DNA of 64,000 nucleotides. Source: Telmatactis stephensoni. Taxonomy: Eukaryota > Cnidaria > Anthozoa > Actiniaria > Isophelliidae. The notes beneath the pieces were generated by a model that worked only from the letters and a program-made list of their open reading frames with translations, had not been told where the DNA came from and did not search any database. Position numbers and translations under genes: made by a program. Where the stretch lies: NCBI GenBank assembly GCA_029948255.1, contig JALIZF010001016.1, positions 1 through 64,000 of the forward strand, read 5' to 3'. Positions 61,226-64,000 of this stretch are shown here, in pieces; position 1 is the stretch's first letter; every line of letters starts with the position of its first letter.

Positions 61226-62286
61226 TTAAACACAGGATTGTTGTGCAACAATTATTCGCTGTCGATCTACACAGAGTTTTCTAAGTTCTCTTCTAATGTC
61301 AGCTTTAAATAAAGAACTCACCACTCCATTCAGGAATGACTTCGATAGGTATAAACTGCGCGCAACATCGAAGACAGCTGTGTTAACATAGTCCGAGAGA
61401 ATCAGCCAACGGAAACTTTGATATGTTATAATCCAGATGGAAACAACGAAAATAAGAGTCAGTATTCCAATCAGTTTGATAGTGGAAAAGCCCGTGTCTC
61501 GCTGCGCTCTATACCATAGTGAATGGATACGCCGGTACTATAGTTGTATCGAACTTGTTGAATTTGAAGAGCCACTTGTCTCCTTTGACGTCTAACAACG
61601 CACCATACCTTACAATAGGTAACACCCAAAGAGAGAGTAAGAAAGACCAGCCAAATGGCCCGAACGACTAAGACAGCAACCTTAATGTACTCACATTTTA
61701 GAGTGTGATAGACAATTAAGAGAAAAACTAAGGGAAGGAGGATTGTGCATAACCAAGACAATCCAATGTAGCACAAGGGCCTCCATGAAGCCGAGAAACG
61801 CTGGTATTGGAGCGGGCGTAGAAGAGCAAAGTATCGATCAAAAGCAACGCATAAAAAATTGGTCGTGGTGTTAAAGGAGGCTAACGTGAATAAAATCGTC
61901 TTTACATTTGAACAAGAAGCCAAAGTACAAGAGAGTAAAGTAGGAGCCCCAGCGGCAGCGAGTAAGAGATCTGCCGTTGCAAGGGAAAGAATGAACCAGT
62001 TTGGTGTAGTACGAAGACACTTTCTTGTCAAGATAATACCAATAACTTGACCATTGGTGAAAATGCTTAAAATAGAAATGAATGCTACTGGTATCCAGAA
62101 CCAAAGAGATCTATGACGCTGTGGGTGAACTATCAAGCAACCAAGCTCTGTTGAGTTTAAGGTGATGATATCCATGGTCGTTCTTGCTCTAAGACGGGGA
62201 AATTTCTTGACTGTACACTTGTCTAAGCAATCACTTCGATCAGTCGTTAGTGAATCAGTAGGCAACTGATGAGATATTTCTGACAC
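61226..62286 (-). pseudogene. Class A GPCR with a frameshift before TM6
   Basis: The open frame 62286-61471 covers TM1-TM5: TM1 with FTNGQVIGII, TM2 LSLATADLLLA, TM3 ending FDRYFALLRP, TM4 with the conserved Trp, TM5, then KVWCVVRRQRRQ. It stops after RAFPLSN. In a different frame, 61485 down to 61226 continues with TM6 (TIKLIGILTLIFVVSIW), TM7 and a DIRRELRKLCVDRQR tail. One base is therefore missing around 61485-61495. This is either a true pseudogene mutation or a sequence error in the run CTTTTCC. TM7 has NGVVSSLF in place of NPxxY. The first upstream codon of the frame is GTG; an ATG at 62175 is the more likely start. Confidence 0.8.
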
Positions 62287-62564
62287 TGTTCACTTATGAC
62301 TGATTTTTACGAGGGAGATAACAAAGAAGGCGAATCAGTGAGGAAGAACTGCAAAAGAAGATTCTTTTATGGGCGTATATAGTTTATGCTATCTTAATTT
62401 GTTTATTACGTACCATGCATGATTGCAAAAATATCATTCATTGCCGTTTATAGAAGCTCAGTTCAATGTCACTGTGATCAAAAACAGGAACCTTCATCCC
62501 ACACGCATTGTTTATTAGCAAACCAACACCACCCGCCTAGCGGCTTAAAACTTTTTCTTTAGCG

Positions 62565-62655
62565 ACTGAAAGTCCACAAGCCTGCGTCCTCTCTGCATGC
62601 AGTCTGTCACCTTATTTGACCGACATTTTCACAAGGAATAAGAAAAAACTCACCA
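62565..62655. repeat. Host repeat lacking the G/C-run element (empty site)
   Basis: GCGACTGAAAGTCCACAAGC followed by CTGCGTCCTCTCTGC, then CACCTTATTTGACCGACATT. This is the sequence that brackets the element at 14032-14442, but here continuous. Confidence 0.75.
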
Positions 62656-62658
62656 GTT

Positions 62659-62941
62659 ATCAAGAGACCATAATACTAAGAGAGCGAATCTCAGTATTGA
62701 TGTCTGTGCGATGTTCGTGGCGGCTAAGGCTATTTTTAGTAATTTCGCCATCGCGCGAAAGGCTCTTAAACAATAGAATCCAAATGCCGAAAGCAAACGT
62801 TCCCGTCCGCGCGCACGTCAAAAATCAATGTTTGAGAGCCTTGCGCGCGCGATGGCGAAGTTACTAAAAATAGCCTTAGTCGCCACGAACATCGCACAGA
62901 CATCAATACTGAGATTCGCTCTCTTAGTATTATGGTCTCTT
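62659..62941. mobile_element. MITE, CAAGAGACC family, copy 2
   Basis: Arms of over 100 bp, CAAGAGACCATAATACTAAG to GGCTATTTTTAGTAATTTCG and complement. Same family and length as 7238-7530. Solo ends occur at 62951-62970 and 63313-63332. Confidence 0.85.
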
Positions 62942-63332
62942 GCTTTTACCAAGAGACCATAATACTACTTTTACCAAGTTAAGCTCTAGATAGAAATATC
63001 TAGATCAATAAGTCAACTACTTTCTACATAGTCAACATGTTTGCTTATGGTACCTAGTAACGATATATATTAATTTGCATTGATGAAATAAGACGAAGAA
63101 GCATCTCAGAAAAGCGGCTTTCGACTAGGATTTAGAGAGCAGTTGCCAGAGCAAAATTTGTACTAAGGCAAAAATTTGGATTATAACTATGGGTGATTTG
63201 ATGATGGTATTGACAGAGTCTCGATAGGGTGGTGACTTATACAGTTATCGATGAAAATTTTGGCTTTTTACTGTAACGGTTACAAGGAATAAGAAAAAAC
63301 TCACCAGTTATCAAGAGACCATAATATAGAGC

Positions 63333-63545
63333 AGGGAAGCTTTCCTCAATCATTCTCCAAGGAAAGGTAGAAGGCAGAAGGCCACGTGGGCGACCAAGAA
63401 GAAGGTGGACTGACGATATTAAAGAGTGGAGTGGAAGATCCCTAACGGAGTGTAGTAGGATGGCAAACAACAGAGAAAAATGGAGAAAGACTTTGGATCT
63501 CCGACCCTCATTCCTGAGGATGGAAAACGACGACGACGACTGTAA
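63333..63545 (+). mobile_element. LINE fragment, end of the reverse-transcriptase ORF
   Basis: The plus frame reads GRRPRGRPRRRWTDDIKEW, SLTECSRMANNREKWRKTL and ends in a GAC repeat. This RGRPxxRWxDDI...REKWR pattern is the usual C-terminus of non-LTR retrotransposon polyproteins. Severely 5'-truncated. Confidence 0.75.
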
Positions 63546-63582
63546 CGGTTTACAAGGTCATAGAACTCTGACTTCTGTTCCC

Positions 63583-64000
63583 GGGGGGGGGGGGGGACTC
63601 CTATATATAAGAGGACGGGGATGCTCGTCGGAAATTTTAAAAATGACCCCTAAAAGGTACCAAAGTCATATCCGGGTGGGCGTGTCAATTCATGTTTTTA
63701 CCCCTAAAAGGTACCAACTCAAAAACACTAAATTTAACATTTTGCGTATCTTAGTCAATCAAGCGATCAATTGTGTCTATTTATATACGAACAATTTGAT
63801 GGTCGTGCAATCCAATCTTTGCATGTTTCCATTATTTAGACGTTGATGGAGGAAAAAATTAACCTAAAAGGTACCAGCTAGGTCTCTAGTAGTCAACTAA
63901 AGTCTGGGACACCCTAAAAGGTACCAGATCGCTGATTTTGACTCCTAAAAGGTACGACGAGCATCCCCGTCCATTTACGATCGGAGTCCTCCCCCCCCCC
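63583..64000. mobile_element. CCTAAAAGGTACC element, copy B, cut by the window edge
   Basis: G-run of about 14, then GACTCCTATATATAAGAGGA / CGGGGATGCTCGTCGG, several CCCTAAAAGGTACC copies, and GACGAGCATCCCCGTCC..GGAGTCCTCCCCCC at the right end. Closely matches copy A at its ends; the interior differs. Confidence 0.85.

Overview
This is an intron-rich animal nuclear locus. Spliced orthologues of conserved metazoan genes, GT-AG introns, AATAAA signals and a very high load of short inverted-repeat (MITE-like) elements all show this. Animal families such as transmembrane prolyl 4-hydroxylase, HMGXB4 and short-N-terminus class A GPCRs, together with the repeat style, suggest an early-branching marine invertebrate, most likely an anthozoan cnidarian (coral or anemone). 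The species cannot be fixed from the sequence alone. Exons were assembled by eye, checking reading phase across every junction.

Layout. 1-3.6 kb: no gene found; scattered repeats. 3.7-8.3 kb (+): 3' part of a P4HTM-like prolyl 4-hydroxylase with two EF-hands, nine exons. 10.3-12.5 and 18.9-20.3 kb (-): two intronless paralogues with a C-terminal Tctex1 (dynein light chain) domain and a long disordered N-terminus; the first has an expanded internal repeat. 13-18.5 kb between and beside them: nested foldback elements and a 1.4 kb dispersed repeat. 20.4-33 kb: gene-poor, AT-rich, many inverted repeats. 33.3-34.3 kb (+): intact class A GPCR behind a cluster of X-box-like sites.

35.4-58.7 kb is the gene-rich core: HMGXB4 (-), SREK1IP1 (+), DBT, the branched-chain 2-oxoacid dehydrogenase E2 (-), and CWC27 (+, 5' end only). 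HMGXB4/SREK1IP1 and DBT/CWC27 are two head-to-head pairs with 347 and 134 bp between start codons, so each pair probably shares a bidirectional promoter. SREK1IP1 and CWC27 both belong to pre-mRNA splicing, HMGXB4 is a chromatin/transcription factor, and DBT is mitochondrial. 59-64 kb: inside or beyond a CWC27 intron lie a tRNA-derived SINE, a decayed GPCR fragment interrupted by a MITE, a frameshifted GPCR on the opposite strand, a LINE fragment and further MITEs.

No single new enzymatic system was seen. The most notable observations are the SREK1IP1-CWC27 linkage, the repeat-expanded Tctex1 paralogues, a duplicated exon pair in SREK1IP1, a substituted catalytic-motif residue in DBT, and several MITE families whose insertion sites can be read directly from empty sites in the window.
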